From positions 124,001-188,000 of the forward strand of contig NZ_JAGDZB010000001.1 in NCBI RefSeq assembly GCF_049116215.1: 64,000 nucleotides of DNA. Reading direction: 5' to 3'. Origin of the DNA: Shimia sp049116215. Its GTDB lineage: Bacteria; Pseudomonadota; Alphaproteobacteria; Rhodobacterales; Rhodobacteraceae. Positions 17,249-26,123 of the stretch are shown here, in pieces. The notes below the pieces were generated by a model. It was not told the origin of the DNA and made no database searches. It saw nothing but the letters and a program-made list of their open reading frames with translations. How positions within the stretch are numbered: position 1 is the first letter of the stretch; each line of letters opens with the position of its first letter. Made by a program: the position numbers and the translations under genes.

Positions 17249-19520
17249 TCAGCATCTGCCACACGCGATGTGGCGTGAACGGCATGTCCGCTTGGCGCAC
17301 ACCTGCGTCCCACAGCGCATCCTGCACCGCGTTGGAAGCAGCCGCCATCGCCCCCACGGTACCCGCTTCGCCACACCCTTTCATGCCCATGATATTCGCC
17401 GTGGAAGGCACTGCCTCGGTGGCGAAGCCAATCATCGGCACATCGCTGGCACGTGGCATGGCGTAGTCCATGAAGGTCGCGGTCAAAAGCTGGCCGTCGT
17501 CATCAAACACAACATGTTCCATCAACGCCTGGCCAATGCCCTGCGCCACGCCACCATGCACCTGCCCCTCAGCGAGCATCGGGTTGATCAGATTGCCAAA
17601 ATCATCCACCACAGTGTATTTCTCCAACGAAACCTGTCCGGTCTCCGGGTCCACTTCAACCTCCGCCAGGTGTGCCCCATTTGGGAAACTGCGCGCTGGC
17701 AAAGTGGTGCGTTCTTCATGCACCATCAAATCCACGCGTCCGTCTGCGCGCGCCATTTCGGCGGCTTCAAGGAAGGTAGGATGTAAGTTAGAGCCTTCTG
17801 CCCGGAATTGCTCATCATCAAAGCTCACATCCGCGGCATCCACGCCCATCTTATCTGCAATATACGGCGTAAAGGCTTTAATCATCGTTTCCACGGTTGC
17901 CAAAGTTGCGGTGTTTTGCACCGTCACAGAGCGCGATCCACCGGTGCCGCCACCCTGCTTGATGCGGTCACTATCGCCCTGCACCACTTCGATCATCTCG
18001 GTAGGAATGCCTGTTTGGTCGCTTAGGAACTGCGCATAAACCGTCTCGTGCCCCTGCCCGTTGGACTGCGTGCCCACATAAATCGAAACGGTGCCATCGT
18101 CATTGAACTCCACCCGCGCGCTTTCACTTGGGTCGCCCAGAATACTCTCGATGTAGTAACACAGCCCAGCGCCGCGCAGCTTGCCAGCCTTCACGCTCTC
18201 CGCCTCGCGCGCAGCAAACCCCGACACGTCGCCAAACTCTTCCACCCGGCTCAACACCCGGTCAAAGTCACCGACGTCATAGGTTTCATCCGTCGCCGAC
18301 TTATACGGAAACGCCTCGGTTGGGATGAAGTTCCGCCGCCGCAGCTCATAGCCACTCACGCCTAGCTCCCGCGCCGCGCGATCCATCAGGCGCTCCAACA
18401 CATAAATCGCCTCCGGTCGCCCGGCCCCGCGATAGGCATCCACCGGCGTGGTGTTTGTGTAAATCCCATCCACCTGCAGCCAGGTGGTCTGCACGTCATA
18501 CACGCCCATCAATACGCGGCTGAAAAGCTGTGTCTGGATCGCCTGGGCAAACTGCGAGTTATACGCCCCCATATTGGCGACAGACTTCACGCGATAGGCC
18601 GTGGCCTTCAGGTTCTCGTCAAACGCCAGTTCCGCCAGCGACACCAGATCGCGCCCCGCGTTGTCTGACAACATCGACTCGGTGCGATCCGCAATCCACC
18701 GTACCGGCTTGTCCAGCATCTTGGCGACATAAGCCACAATCAGCGGCTCCTGATAGATCATCGCCTTCATGCCAAAGCCGCCACCGGTGTCAGGGTTGGT
18801 CACACGCACGTCGTCTTCATTCATCTTCAGAACACGCGCGACTTGCCCTTTGGTGCCCCAGACCCCCTGACCATTGCTGGCAACATGCAGCCGGCTGCCA
18901 TCCCATTCGGCATAGGCGCCACGCGGTTCCATCGCGTTTACAATCACCCGGTTGTCACCAACCTCCAAGCTCACCACATGCGCTGCTGCCTCAAAGGCCG
19001 CGTCGGTCGCCGCCTCATCGCCAAGCCCCCAATCAAACGCAAGGTTCTCCGGCGCTTCGTCGTGCAGTTGCTCACCGCCCCGCGCCAAGGCCAAATGCGC
19101 GTCTAGATCATCATAGTCGAACATGATCATCTCGGCCGCGTCCCGCGCCTGATCCATGCTCTCTGCCACAATCACAGCAATCGGCTCCCCGACGTAGCGC
19201 ACCCGCTCCGCCGCCAGCAACGGACGTTCCGGTTTGGCCCCTTTGCTGCCATCGCGGTTGTCCACCTGCGTGCCTGGCAAATTAGCCTCAAGCCCCGCCG
19301 CCAACAGGTCCGCTTGCGTCAAAACGCAGGCCACGCCGTCCGCCTCACGCGCGTCCGCGATATCCAGCTCGGTCACAACCCCATGCGCAACCGGGGAGCG
19401 CAAAAAATAGGCATGCAGCGCATTCTTGGGCGCAATGTCGTCCACATATTGGCCTTTGCCGGTCAAAAACCGCGTGTCTTCAAGCCGTTTGACCGGCTGG
19501 CTTTTCCCAAACTTATCCAT
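17223..19520 (-). CDS. Xanthine dehydrogenase-family molybdopterin-binding subunit, form II CoxL type
   Basis: The 765-residue product is a molybdenum hydroxylase large subunit. The active-site loop reads AYRGAGRPE, the signature of form II CoxL-like proteins; form I CO dehydrogenase would have AYXCSFR. A conserved GGGTGGSRS motif is seen near residue 530. Such enzymes need an iron-sulfur small subunit and usually an FAD subunit; neither gene is adjacent on either side. The substrate is therefore undetermined, and CO oxidation should not be inferred. Confidence 0.9.
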   Translation of the reverse strand: MDKFGKSQPVKRLEDTRFLTGKGQYVDDIAPKNALHAYFLRSPVAHGVVTELDIADAREADGVACVLTQADLLAAGLEANLPGTQVDNRDGSKGAKPERPLLAAERVRYVGEPIAVIVAESMDQARDAAEMIMFDYDDLDAHLALARGGEQLHDEAPENLAFDWGLGDEAATDAAFEAAAHVVSLEVGDNRVIVNAMEPRGAYAEWDGSRLHVASNGQGVWGTKGQVARVLKMNEDDVRVTNPDTGGGFGMKAMIYQEPLIVAYVAKMLDKPVRWIADRTESMLSDNAGRDLVSLAELAFDENLKATAYRVKSVANMGAYNSQFAQAIQTQLFSRVLMGVYDVQTTWLQVDGIYTNTTPVDAYRGAGRPEAIYVLERLMDRAARELGVSGYELRRRNFIPTEAFPYKSATDETYDVGDFDRVLSRVEEFGDVSGFAAREAESVKAGKLRGAGLCYYIESILGDPSESARVEFNDDGTVSIYVGTQSNGQGHETVYAQFLSDQTGIPTEMIEVVQGDSDRIKQGGGTGGSRSVTVQNTATLATVETMIKAFTPYIADKMGVDAADVSFDDEQFRAEGSNLHPTFLEAAEMARADGRVDLMVHEERTTLPARSFPNGAHLAEVEVDPETGQVSLEKYTVVDDFGNLINPMLAEGQVHGGVAQGIGQALMEHVVFDDDGQLLTATFMDYAMPRASDVPMIGFATEAVPSTANIMGMKGCGEAGTVGAMAAASNAVQDALWDAGVRQADMPFTPHRVWQMLNEAKHTAG

Positions 19521-19598
19521 GGCTGCTGGCTCCCCTGCGCGTCGCTCCGAGGAGCAACTCTATAGCGCAAGTCAGGGGTGTCCAGAGCCTGTTGCGCC

Positions 19599-20729
19599 TT
19601 ACAACGTGGCGACAGTCACCATTTCCTGCAAACCGTAGCCGTTGAAGCCGGTGGACAGCGATGACGAATAGGCCCCCATGGCCTTGATCATTACAAAATC
19701 GCCTTCACCAATCTGCGCGGGCAACGCCACCGGATCTGGCAACCGATCTAGACTGTCACAGGTCGGCCCATAGACCACCTTGCGCGCCATGTCCCCATCC
19801 ACAACGGCCCCATCAGGCCGCAGCACAGAAATCCGATCCGGCACACCTATGTCGCGCAGCTCCGTCAACGCGCCGTAAATCCCGTCATTCAAAAAAACGA
19901 CTGTCTCGCGCACGGTCTTCACCCGCACCGCCAATGTAAACGCCTCGGCCACCATCGCACGCCCCGGTTCACAGACCAGCGCAGGAGCCTCCTCGCCAAA
20001 CGCCCGTACCGTCTCCGCCGCGATCCGATCAAAAATCGCCTCCAAATCCGGCGCAGAACCACTGCGATGCGCCGCAAATCCGCCACCAACATTCAGCCGC
20101 TTCAACGTCACGCCAGCTCGCCGCGCCACATCTGCCGCCTCGACAATATACACCGCCCAGGCTTGCGGTTCGGCACACTGCGTACCCGGATGGAAGGTCA
20201 AAGAGGTCTCAAACCCCATGTCCCGCGCCTGCTGCAGCAAAGCCACCGCCTGATCCGGGTCCGCGCCAAACTTCTCGCCAAAATCATAAGCCGCACCGGC
20301 CACCGGCAACCGCAGCCGCACCGCGATCTCCGTTCCTGCGCGCGGCACATCCGCCAACTTCTGCAATTCGCGCGGACAATCCACCGACCAGCTAGCAATG
20401 CCATGCCCAACCGCCTCGGTGATCTCCGCCACCGACCGCACCGGGTTGTGATAATGCAGCACCGCATCCGGCGCCACACGCCGCACCCGCGCCATCTCCA
20501 ACGGCGACGCCACATCAAAGGCCGTCAGCCCGGCATTCACCAAATTGGTCAGCACCGCCTCATGGTCATTGGCCTTCACCGCATAGGTCACCAGCCCGGC
20601 AAAGCCGTCAATAAACCGCCGCGCCGTGGCTTGCAGCACCTCAGGTGCAAAATACAAAACCGGCGCGTCCGGCGAAAACTTCGTCAGATGCCAAGAAGGG
20701 GACGGCCAAAGGGCCGGATCATTGCGCAT
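19599..20729 (-). CDS. Type III PLP-dependent decarboxylase (ornithine/lysine/DAP decarboxylase family)
   Basis: The 376-residue product has the fold-type III decarboxylase motifs: YAVKAND with the PLP lysine, LNVGGGF, CEPGRA, and GPTCDSLD with the catalytic cysteine at the dimer interface. The short length and lack of a wing domain suggest an ornithine or lysine decarboxylase of the eukaryote-like bacterial type, feeding polyamine synthesis. Substrate choice cannot be set from sequence alone. An Lrp-type regulator gene is divergent with 108 bases between the starts, a typical arrangement for local control. Confidence 0.88.
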   Translation of the reverse strand: MRNDPALWPSPSWHLTKFSPDAPVLYFAPEVLQATARRFIDGFAGLVTYAVKANDHEAVLTNLVNAGLTAFDVASPLEMARVRRVAPDAVLHYHNPVRSVAEITEAVGHGIASWSVDCPRELQKLADVPRAGTEIAVRLRLPVAGAAYDFGEKFGADPDQAVALLQQARDMGFETSLTFHPGTQCAEPQAWAVYIVEAADVARRAGVTLKRLNVGGGFAAHRSGSAPDLEAIFDRIAAETVRAFGEEAPALVCEPGRAMVAEAFTLAVRVKTVRETVVFLNDGIYGALTELRDIGVPDRISVLRPDGAVVDGDMARKVVYGPTCDSLDRLPDPVALPAQIGEGDFVMIKAMGAYSSSLSTGFNGYGLQEMVTVATL

Positions 20730-20837
20730 TTCCTACCTCACTCCTGTTTTTTTACCAGCTTGAGGGATTTCCCTGTCGATTCCACGCGGCACTCTGGTAA
20801 AAATGCAGGTAAGACTCGGCATAAAGACGACATTACC

Positions 20838-21275
20838 ATGCAACTTGACGAAATTGACACCCAACTTCTGGCCCTGCTCAGCGAAAATGCCCGCGCACCA
20901 GTAGCCACATTGGCCCGAAAACTGGGCTTGGCCCGCACAACCGTACAGGCCCGCATCGACCGCTTGGAAACCTCCCGCGCCATCGCCGGCTACACGCTGC
21001 GTCTCGGCGATACTGCCCGCCCAAGGCTACGTGCCACGGCGCTGCTTTCGATCGAATTGCGCAGCGGCCCTATTGTACTGGATCGTCTCAAATCTCTGCC
21101 AGCCGTGGAAAGTGTAAACACCTGCTCCGGCCGGTTTGATCTGATTGTGCAACTGGCTGCGGACAGCACCTCGGAGCTGGACGACACCCTGGACAACATT
21201 GGCGAGGCCAAGGGTGTGAAAAGTTCGGAAAGCCTGATCCACCTGTCCACCAAGCTGGACCGCCCACGCGGATGA
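20838..21275 (+). CDS. Lrp/AsnC family transcriptional regulator
   Basis: The 145-residue product has an N-terminal winged helix-turn-helix (MQLDEIDTQLLALLSENARA, then ARTTVQARIDRLE) and a C-terminal RAM (ligand-binding) domain. The ATG was chosen because Lrp proteins begin directly with the first HTH helix; a much longer open frame upstream runs through the divergent gene and is spurious. Divergence from the PLP decarboxylase gene suggests that it controls that gene in response to an amino acid. Confidence 0.93.
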   Translation: MQLDEIDTQLLALLSENARAPVATLARKLGLARTTVQARIDRLETSRAIAGYTLRLGDTARPRLRATALLSIELRSGPIVLDRLKSLPAVESVNTCSGRFDLIVQLAADSTSELDDTLDNIGEAKGVKSSESLIHLSTKLDRPRG

Positions 21276-21334
21276 CCACGTGTATCTCACTCAAGAAACA
21301 GTCCTGTTTTGAGAAACTTTGGGGGGAGATGATT

Positions 21335-21486
21335 TGCGTGCCATTCTGGCACGCAGGATGTACATCTCATCGCTTTCTAGCGTGGAGGCGTCCTGCGCCA
21401 CACCCTGCTTATGCCGCGCCAAGTGTTAACAGAACCTTAACAAACCAGATCTTTTTTGAATTTTTTCAACTTGAGTGAAAAAATTC
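21335..21486 (+). promoter_or_regulatory. Structured leader upstream of valS with two perfect inverted repeats
   Basis: The 323-base gap before valS holds no gene I can support but has clear symmetry. Bases 21335-21343 and 21347-21355 form a perfect 9-bp stem with a 3-base loop. The 10-base palindrome GATGTACATC follows at 21357. An AT-rich perfect 11-bp inverted repeat lies at 21458-21468 and 21476-21486. No T-box specifier, T-box sequence or leader peptide is evident. The elements could be the lrp terminator region, operators, or a valS leader structure. Confidence 0.45.
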
Positions 21487-21598
21487 AGGTTTTCTCCACC
21501 TTGCTAAACAATCTCTTCCCGCTTCCCCTTTGTTCTCTCATTCGATAGAGACAACTCCGATTGATAACGGGCGCGAACCGACACAAGGGATCACACCA

Positions 21599-24500
21599 AT
21601 GGCGATGGAAAAAACCTTCAACGCAGCCGAGGCCGAAGGCCGGCTGTTTGACGCATGGGAAAAAGCTGGCTGCTTCACCGCAGGTGCAAACGCAAAACCA
21701 GATGCCTCCACATACTGCATCATGATCCCACCACCCAACGTCACCGGCGTTCTGCACATGGGCCACGCGTTTAACAACACGTTGCAAGACATCCTGATCC
21801 GCTGGAAACGCATGCAGGGCTTTGACACCCTCTGGCAGCCAGGCACCGACCACGCGGGCATCGCCACCCAAATGGTCGTAGAGCGCAAGCTGGCCGAAAC
21901 CCAACAGCCCTCCCGTGCCGAATTGGGCCGCGAGAAGTTCCTTGAGAAAGTTTGGGACTGGAAAGCCGAAAGCGGCGGCACCATCATCAACCAACTCAAG
22001 CGCCTTGGTGCCTCCTGTGATTTCTCCCGCGAAGCTTTCACCATGTCCGGCGCCCCCGGCGCGCCAGACGACGTGGCTGGCGGCAACTTCCACGACGCGG
22101 TGCTGAAAGTCTTTGTTGAAATGTACAACAAAGGTCTCATCTACCGCGGCAAACGCCTCGTGAACTGGGATCCGCATTTTGAAACCGCAATTTCCGACCT
22201 GGAAGTGGAAAACATCGAAGTTGCCGGCCACATGTGGCACTTCAAATACCCGCTGGCGGGTGGCGCAACCTACACCTATGTCGAGAAAGACGAAGACGGC
22301 AACGTCATCCTCGAAGAAGAGCGCGACTACATCTCCATCGCGACCACCCGCCCGGAAACCATGCTAGGCGACGGCGCCGTGGCTGTGCACCCCTCTGATG
22401 AACGTTACGCGCCCATCGTAGGCAAACTCTGCGAAATCCCGGTGGGCCCGAAAGAGCACCGCCGCCTGATCCCGATTATCACCGACGAATACCCGGACAA
22501 AGACTTCGGCTCCGGTGCGGTGAAAATCACCGGTGCGCATGACTTCAACGACTACCAAGTTGCTAAGCGCGGCGGCATCCCAATGTACCGCCTGATGGAC
22601 ACCAAAGGCGCGATGCGCGCGGACGGTGACAGCTACGATGCCGCAGCCACCATCGCCATGGCTGTAGCCAAGGGTGAGCGCACTCTGACCACGAACGAAG
22701 CTGACGGCGTGAACCTGGTCCCGGATGACCTGCGCGGTCTGGACCGCTTTGAAGCGCGCAAGCTGGTGGTGGAGCAAATCACCTCCGAAGGCCTCGCGGT
22801 GATGACAACCGAACACTACGTCGATGACGAAGGCCACGAAGCCTTCCGCGATATCCCGGTGGTCGAAAACAAACCCATCATGCAGCCGTTTGGTGACCGC
22901 TCCAAAGTGGTTATCGAGCCAATGCTGACCGATCAGTGGTTTGTAGAAACCGACAAAATTGTTGGGCCAGCACTGGATGCCGTACGCAATGGCGACGTGA
23001 AAATCCTGCCGGAAAGCGGTGAAAAGGTCTATTTCCACTGGCTGGAAAACATTGAACCTTGGTGTATCTCCCGCCAGCTCTGGTGGGGTCACCAGATCCC
23101 TGTGTGGTATGGCCTCGATCTTTCTGCCGATGATTTCAAAGATTACGAAAACAACGGCGCGTTGGATCTTGTCGAAATGGGCCGTTTGCTTGGCGATGGC
23201 GGCATGCTGCACCGGGGCAATGTCACCCACTGCGCCGCAAACTTTGAGGGCGTGGTAGACCAGTTCCTCGATGACAACGCCAACATCCCGGCACCTCTGA
23301 ACCACGCCACAGTGGTTGAAGTGGCTGACAAGCACGAAGCCATTCACATATTGGCCGAAAGCCTCGCGCAATATGTGGTGGATCAGGATCCGCTCAAGCT
23401 GGTGTATCCGGTTTGGCGTGACCCCGACGTGCTCGACACCTGGTTCTCCTCTGGCCTCTGGCCCATCGGCACTCTTGGCTGGCCGGATCAGACACCGGAA
23501 CTGGAAAAGTACTTCCCAACCTCCACGCTGATCACCGGCCAAGACATCCTGTTCTTCTGGGTAGCCCGGATGATGATGATGCAGCTCGCCGTCGTGGATC
23601 AGATCCCGTTTGACACGGTTTATCTGCACGGCCTCGTACGCGACGCCAAGGGCAAGAAGATGTCCAAATCCACCGGCAATGTGGTGGACCCTCTGGAGAT
23701 CATTGATCAATACGGCACCGACGCGCTGCGTTTCACCAATGCCGCCATGGCCTCGCTCGGTGGTGTGCTGAAACTCGACATGAAGCGCATCGAAGGTTAC
23801 CGCAACTTTGTCACCAAAATCTGGCAGGCCTGCTCGTATGGCGACAGCCAGATTGATGCCTTTAACGTCACGCGTGATGCTGAGCCTCCCAAGGCGACGC
23901 TTCCGCTGAACCGTTGGATCATTGGTGAGATCGCCAAGCTGCGCGAAGAGGTGGATGCCGGCTTTGAAAGCTTCCGCTTCAACGATGCCGCCAATGCGCT
24001 GTATTCCACCTTCTGGAACACCTTCTGCGACCGCTACCTGGAGTTCACCAAACCGGTGTTCCAAGGCGACAACGACGCAGCCAAAGAAGAGACCCGCGCG
24101 ACGTTTGCCTGGGTCATCGACCAAGCGTTGATCTTGATGCACCCGATCATGCCCTTTGTCACCGAAGAGCTGTGGAACATCACCGAAGATCGCGGCGTTA
24201 AGACCGGCGAAGCCAGCAAGATGCTGGCCCACGCCCAATGGCCCAGCTACACAGCCGCCGATTTGGTTGACGCTGAGGCCGAGGCCGAAATGAACTGGGT
24301 CATCGCGGTGATTGGCAATGTCCGTTCTGCCCGCGCGCAGCTCAACGTGCCCTCAGGGTCCATTGTACCGATGCTGGTCACCGAAATGGACGATGCCGCC
24401 CAAACTTACTGGGACCGCAACGGTGCGCTGATTATGAACAAAGCCCGCATCGAAAGCCTGACAAAGGCAAACGATCTGCCAAAAGGCTGCATCTCTATCG

Positions 24501-24754
24501 GGGCGCCCGGCGCCTCCTTTGCGCTGCCGCTTGCCGACATCATTGATGTGGCTGCTGAAAAGGCCCGTCAGGAGAAAAACCTGAGCAAGCTCGCCAAGGA
24601 GCTTGGCGGCCTACGTGGCCGGTTGAAAAACCCAAAATTCGCAGCATCAGCACCGGAAGAAGTGGTGGCTGAAGCCCGCGAAAACCTGGCCCTGCGCGAA
24701 GAAGAAGAAGCCAAAATCAAGTCGGCCCTCGCCAAGCTCGCAGAGCTCGACTAA
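21599..24754 (+). CDS. valS: Valyl-tRNA synthetase
   Basis: The class I synthetase charges tRNA-Val. The product has about 1,051 residues with the HIGH motif as PPPNVTGVLHMGHAF, the KMSKS motif as KMSKSTGNV, and a C-terminal coiled coil ending in LAKLAELD. Several in-frame starts exist; the ATG at 21599 has AAGGGA upstream and gives MAMEKTFN, while ATG 21605 is also possible. The protein is about 100 residues longer than the E. coli enzyme, mostly in the region between the editing and catalytic halves (about residues 480-620), a common alphaproteobacterial feature. Confidence 0.98.
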   Translation: MAMEKTFNAAEAEGRLFDAWEKAGCFTAGANAKPDASTYCIMIPPPNVTGVLHMGHAFNNTLQDILIRWKRMQGFDTLWQPGTDHAGIATQMVVERKLAETQQPSRAELGREKFLEKVWDWKAESGGTIINQLKRLGASCDFSREAFTMSGAPGAPDDVAGGNFHDAVLKVFVEMYNKGLIYRGKRLVNWDPHFETAISDLEVENIEVAGHMWHFKYPLAGGATYTYVEKDEDGNVILEEERDYISIATTRPETMLGDGAVAVHPSDERYAPIVGKLCEIPVGPKEHRRLIPIITDEYPDKDFGSGAVKITGAHDFNDYQVAKRGGIPMYRLMDTKGAMRADGDSYDAAATIAMAVAKGERTLTTNEADGVNLVPDDLRGLDRFEARKLVVEQITSEGLAVMTTEHYVDDEGHEAFRDIPVVENKPIMQPFGDRSKVVIEPMLTDQWFVETDKIVGPALDAVRNGDVKILPESGEKVYFHWLENIEPWCISRQLWWGHQIPVWYGLDLSADDFKDYENNGALDLVEMGRLLGDGGMLHRGNVTHCAANFEGVVDQFLDDNANIPAPLNHATVVEVADKHEAIHILAESLAQYVVDQDPLKLVYPVWRDPDVLDTWFSSGLWPIGTLGWPDQTPELEKYFPTSTLITGQDILFFWVARMMMMQLAVVDQIPFDTVYLHGLVRDAKGKKMSKSTGNVVDPLEIIDQYGTDALRFTNAAMASLGGVLKLDMKRIEGYRNFVTKIWQACSYGDSQIDAFNVTRDAEPPKATLPLNRWIIGEIAKLREEVDAGFESFRFNDAANALYSTFWNTFCDRYLEFTKPVFQGDNDAAKEETRATFAWVIDQALILMHPIMPFVTEELWNITEDRGVKTGEASKMLAHAQWPSYTAADLVDAEAEAEMNWVIAVIGNVRSARAQLNVPSGSIVPMLVTEMDDAAQTYWDRNGALIMNKARIESLTKANDLPKGCISIGAPGASFALPLADIIDVAAEKARQEKNLSKLAKELGGLRGRLKNPKFAASAPEEVVAEARENLALREEEEAKIKSALAKLAELD

Positions 24755-24793
24755 GCGCCTTGCAAACAAATGCATCATGCCCATATTGGGGGC

Positions 24794-25120
24794 ATGATGC
24801 GCTCCTTTCGAAACCTCATAGAACGTCAGATCAAAAAGGCCGAAGCCGAAGGCCAGCTAACTGACCTTGACGGCGCAGGCAAACCCCTCCCCAAACGCCA
24901 CGACGTCGAAGACCCGGCCACCGCCGTGGGCCACTCCATCATGGCGCGCGCAGGCGTTTTGCCACGTGAGTTCAAACTCAAAGAACAGCTTGAGGCGGCC
25001 AAACTTGACTGGCAGCAAGCCACGGATCCAGATGAGAAAAAGCGCCTGATGGCACAAATTGCCAAGCTGGAACTCGACTACAACGTCGAACGCGAGGCCT
25101 ACCGCAAGTTCCTCAAATAA
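24794..25120 (+). CDS. DUF1992 (DnaJ-like homologue subfamily) protein
   Basis: The 108-residue product fits the DUF1992 family: FRNLIERQIKKAEAEGQLTDLDGAGKPL followed by a coiled helical C-terminus. Family proteins occur as short stand-alone polypeptides and as C-terminal parts of eukaryotic DNAJC28; the function is unclear. Two adjacent ATG codons follow a GGGGG stretch and an earlier ATG lies at 24770, so the start is uncertain by up to nine residues. It follows valS by 39 bases. Confidence 0.8.
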   Translation: MMRSFRNLIERQIKKAEAEGQLTDLDGAGKPLPKRHDVEDPATAVGHSIMARAGVLPREFKLKEQLEAAKLDWQQATDPDEKKRLMAQIAKLELDYNVEREAYRKFLK

Positions 25121-25154
25121 TCCCGCGCTTCATTTGGCCCAAAATATCCCGGGG

Positions 25155-25203
25155 GTGGGGGGCTGGCCCCCACTTGTGCGTGCGTGTGGCGGCTGCCCGC
25201 CAC
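25155..25203. terminator. Pair of GC-rich hairpins between convergent genes
   Basis: Two perfect 7-bp stems lie between the convergent DUF1992 and enoyl-CoA hydratase genes. The first pairs 25155-25161 with 25167-25173 around the loop GCTGG; the second pairs 25186-25192 with 25197-25203 around CTGC. There is no T tract, so rho-independent termination is not proven, but the position suggests a bidirectional transcript end. Confidence 0.45.
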
Positions 25204-25210
25204 GCCAAAC

Positions 25211-26002
25211 TTACTTAAACACCGGCTTGCGCTTCTGGATGTTCGCCGCGATCACTTCCATCTGATGCGGTTTGCCAATCAATTCCGCCTGCGCCCGGCT
25301 CTCTTCCAACAGCACCGCGTCCACATCATCCATGTGTTCTTCCGCGTATCCAATCAGAGCCTTGGCCGCTTTCACAGCCGAAGGGCTCTTACCAGCAATC
25401 TCTTCCGCCAACGACATCGCCGCCGCGAGTGGATCTTCCACGACCTCGGTGATCAACCCCCAGGCCAAAGCTTGCTCCGCCTCAACCGGCGCCGCCGTAT
25501 AGGTCAGACGCCGCAACACATCCGAGCGCACCAAATGCGGCAACAGGGTCATGCCGCCCATGTCTGGGATTAGCCCCCATTTCATCTCCATGATCGCCAT
25601 CTTGGTGCCCGGCGCAGCAAAGCGAATGTCCGCGCCCAGCGCCAGTTGACAGCCGCCGCCAAAAGCCACGCCCTGCAACGCCGCGATCACCGGCACCTTC
25701 AGCTTACGCCACACCATGGCCACCTGCTGCGCGTCATTGGCATTACCATGGGTGCGCGGCATAATGCGCGCCACCGGGTCTTGCCCTGCCAAAGCGGCAA
25801 AGCTCATCACGTCGAGGCCGGCGCAAAATGACTTTCCCTCACCGGACAGCACCACAACCCGCACATCGTCATTGTCCATCAGGCCCTCACCAGCCGCGAT
25901 GATACCGTCAAACATCGCCTGATCCAGCGCGTTCATCTTGTCGCCGCGGGTCAGCCGCACGTGGGCGATGTGGTCTTTGATCTCTACCGATACACGGGCC
26001 AT
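25211..26002 (-). CDS. Enoyl-CoA hydratase/isomerase family protein (crotonase)
   Basis: The 263-residue product has the crotonase fold with oxyanion-hole motifs GEGKSFCAGLD and ALQGVAFGGGCQLAL. A Glu in the segment MEMKWGLIPDMGG occupies the position expected for a catalytic acid, while the second acidic site is less clear. It hydrates or isomerises acyl-CoA thioesters, perhaps in fatty acid or amino acid breakdown. The ATG at 26002 follows GAGGAGG and was preferred over a longer upstream frame. Confidence 0.9.
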   Translation of the reverse strand: MARVSVEIKDHIAHVRLTRGDKMNALDQAMFDGIIAAGEGLMDNDDVRVVVLSGEGKSFCAGLDVMSFAALAGQDPVARIMPRTHGNANDAQQVAMVWRKLKVPVIAALQGVAFGGGCQLALGADIRFAAPGTKMAIMEMKWGLIPDMGGMTLLPHLVRSDVLRRLTYTAAPVEAEQALAWGLITEVVEDPLAAAMSLAEEIAGKSPSAVKAAKALIGYAEEHMDDVDAVLLEESRAQAELIGKPHQMEVIAANIQKRKPVFK

Positions 26003-26123
26003 TGAAGCCTCCTCACAGATGGGTTTTGTTGACACTACACTCTGCGTGCACCTGCTGAAAATCCACCTTGACGTGAGGGCATTTCCTCTTGTGCCGCCCC
26101 CGTCCTTGCGTCACTTTCCGCGC

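Noticed and set aside
17223..19520. True CO dehydrogenase (form I coxL)
   Set aside because: The active-site loop is AYRGAGR (form II) and the partner subunits are missing.
21276..21598. T-box riboswitch before valS
   Set aside because: No T-box sequence, specifier loop or antiterminator could be found, and T-boxes are not expected in alphaproteobacteria.
22364..24238. 624-codon minus-strand frame
   Set aside because: It is fully antisense to valS, whose HMGH and KMSKS motifs prove the plus-strand gene.
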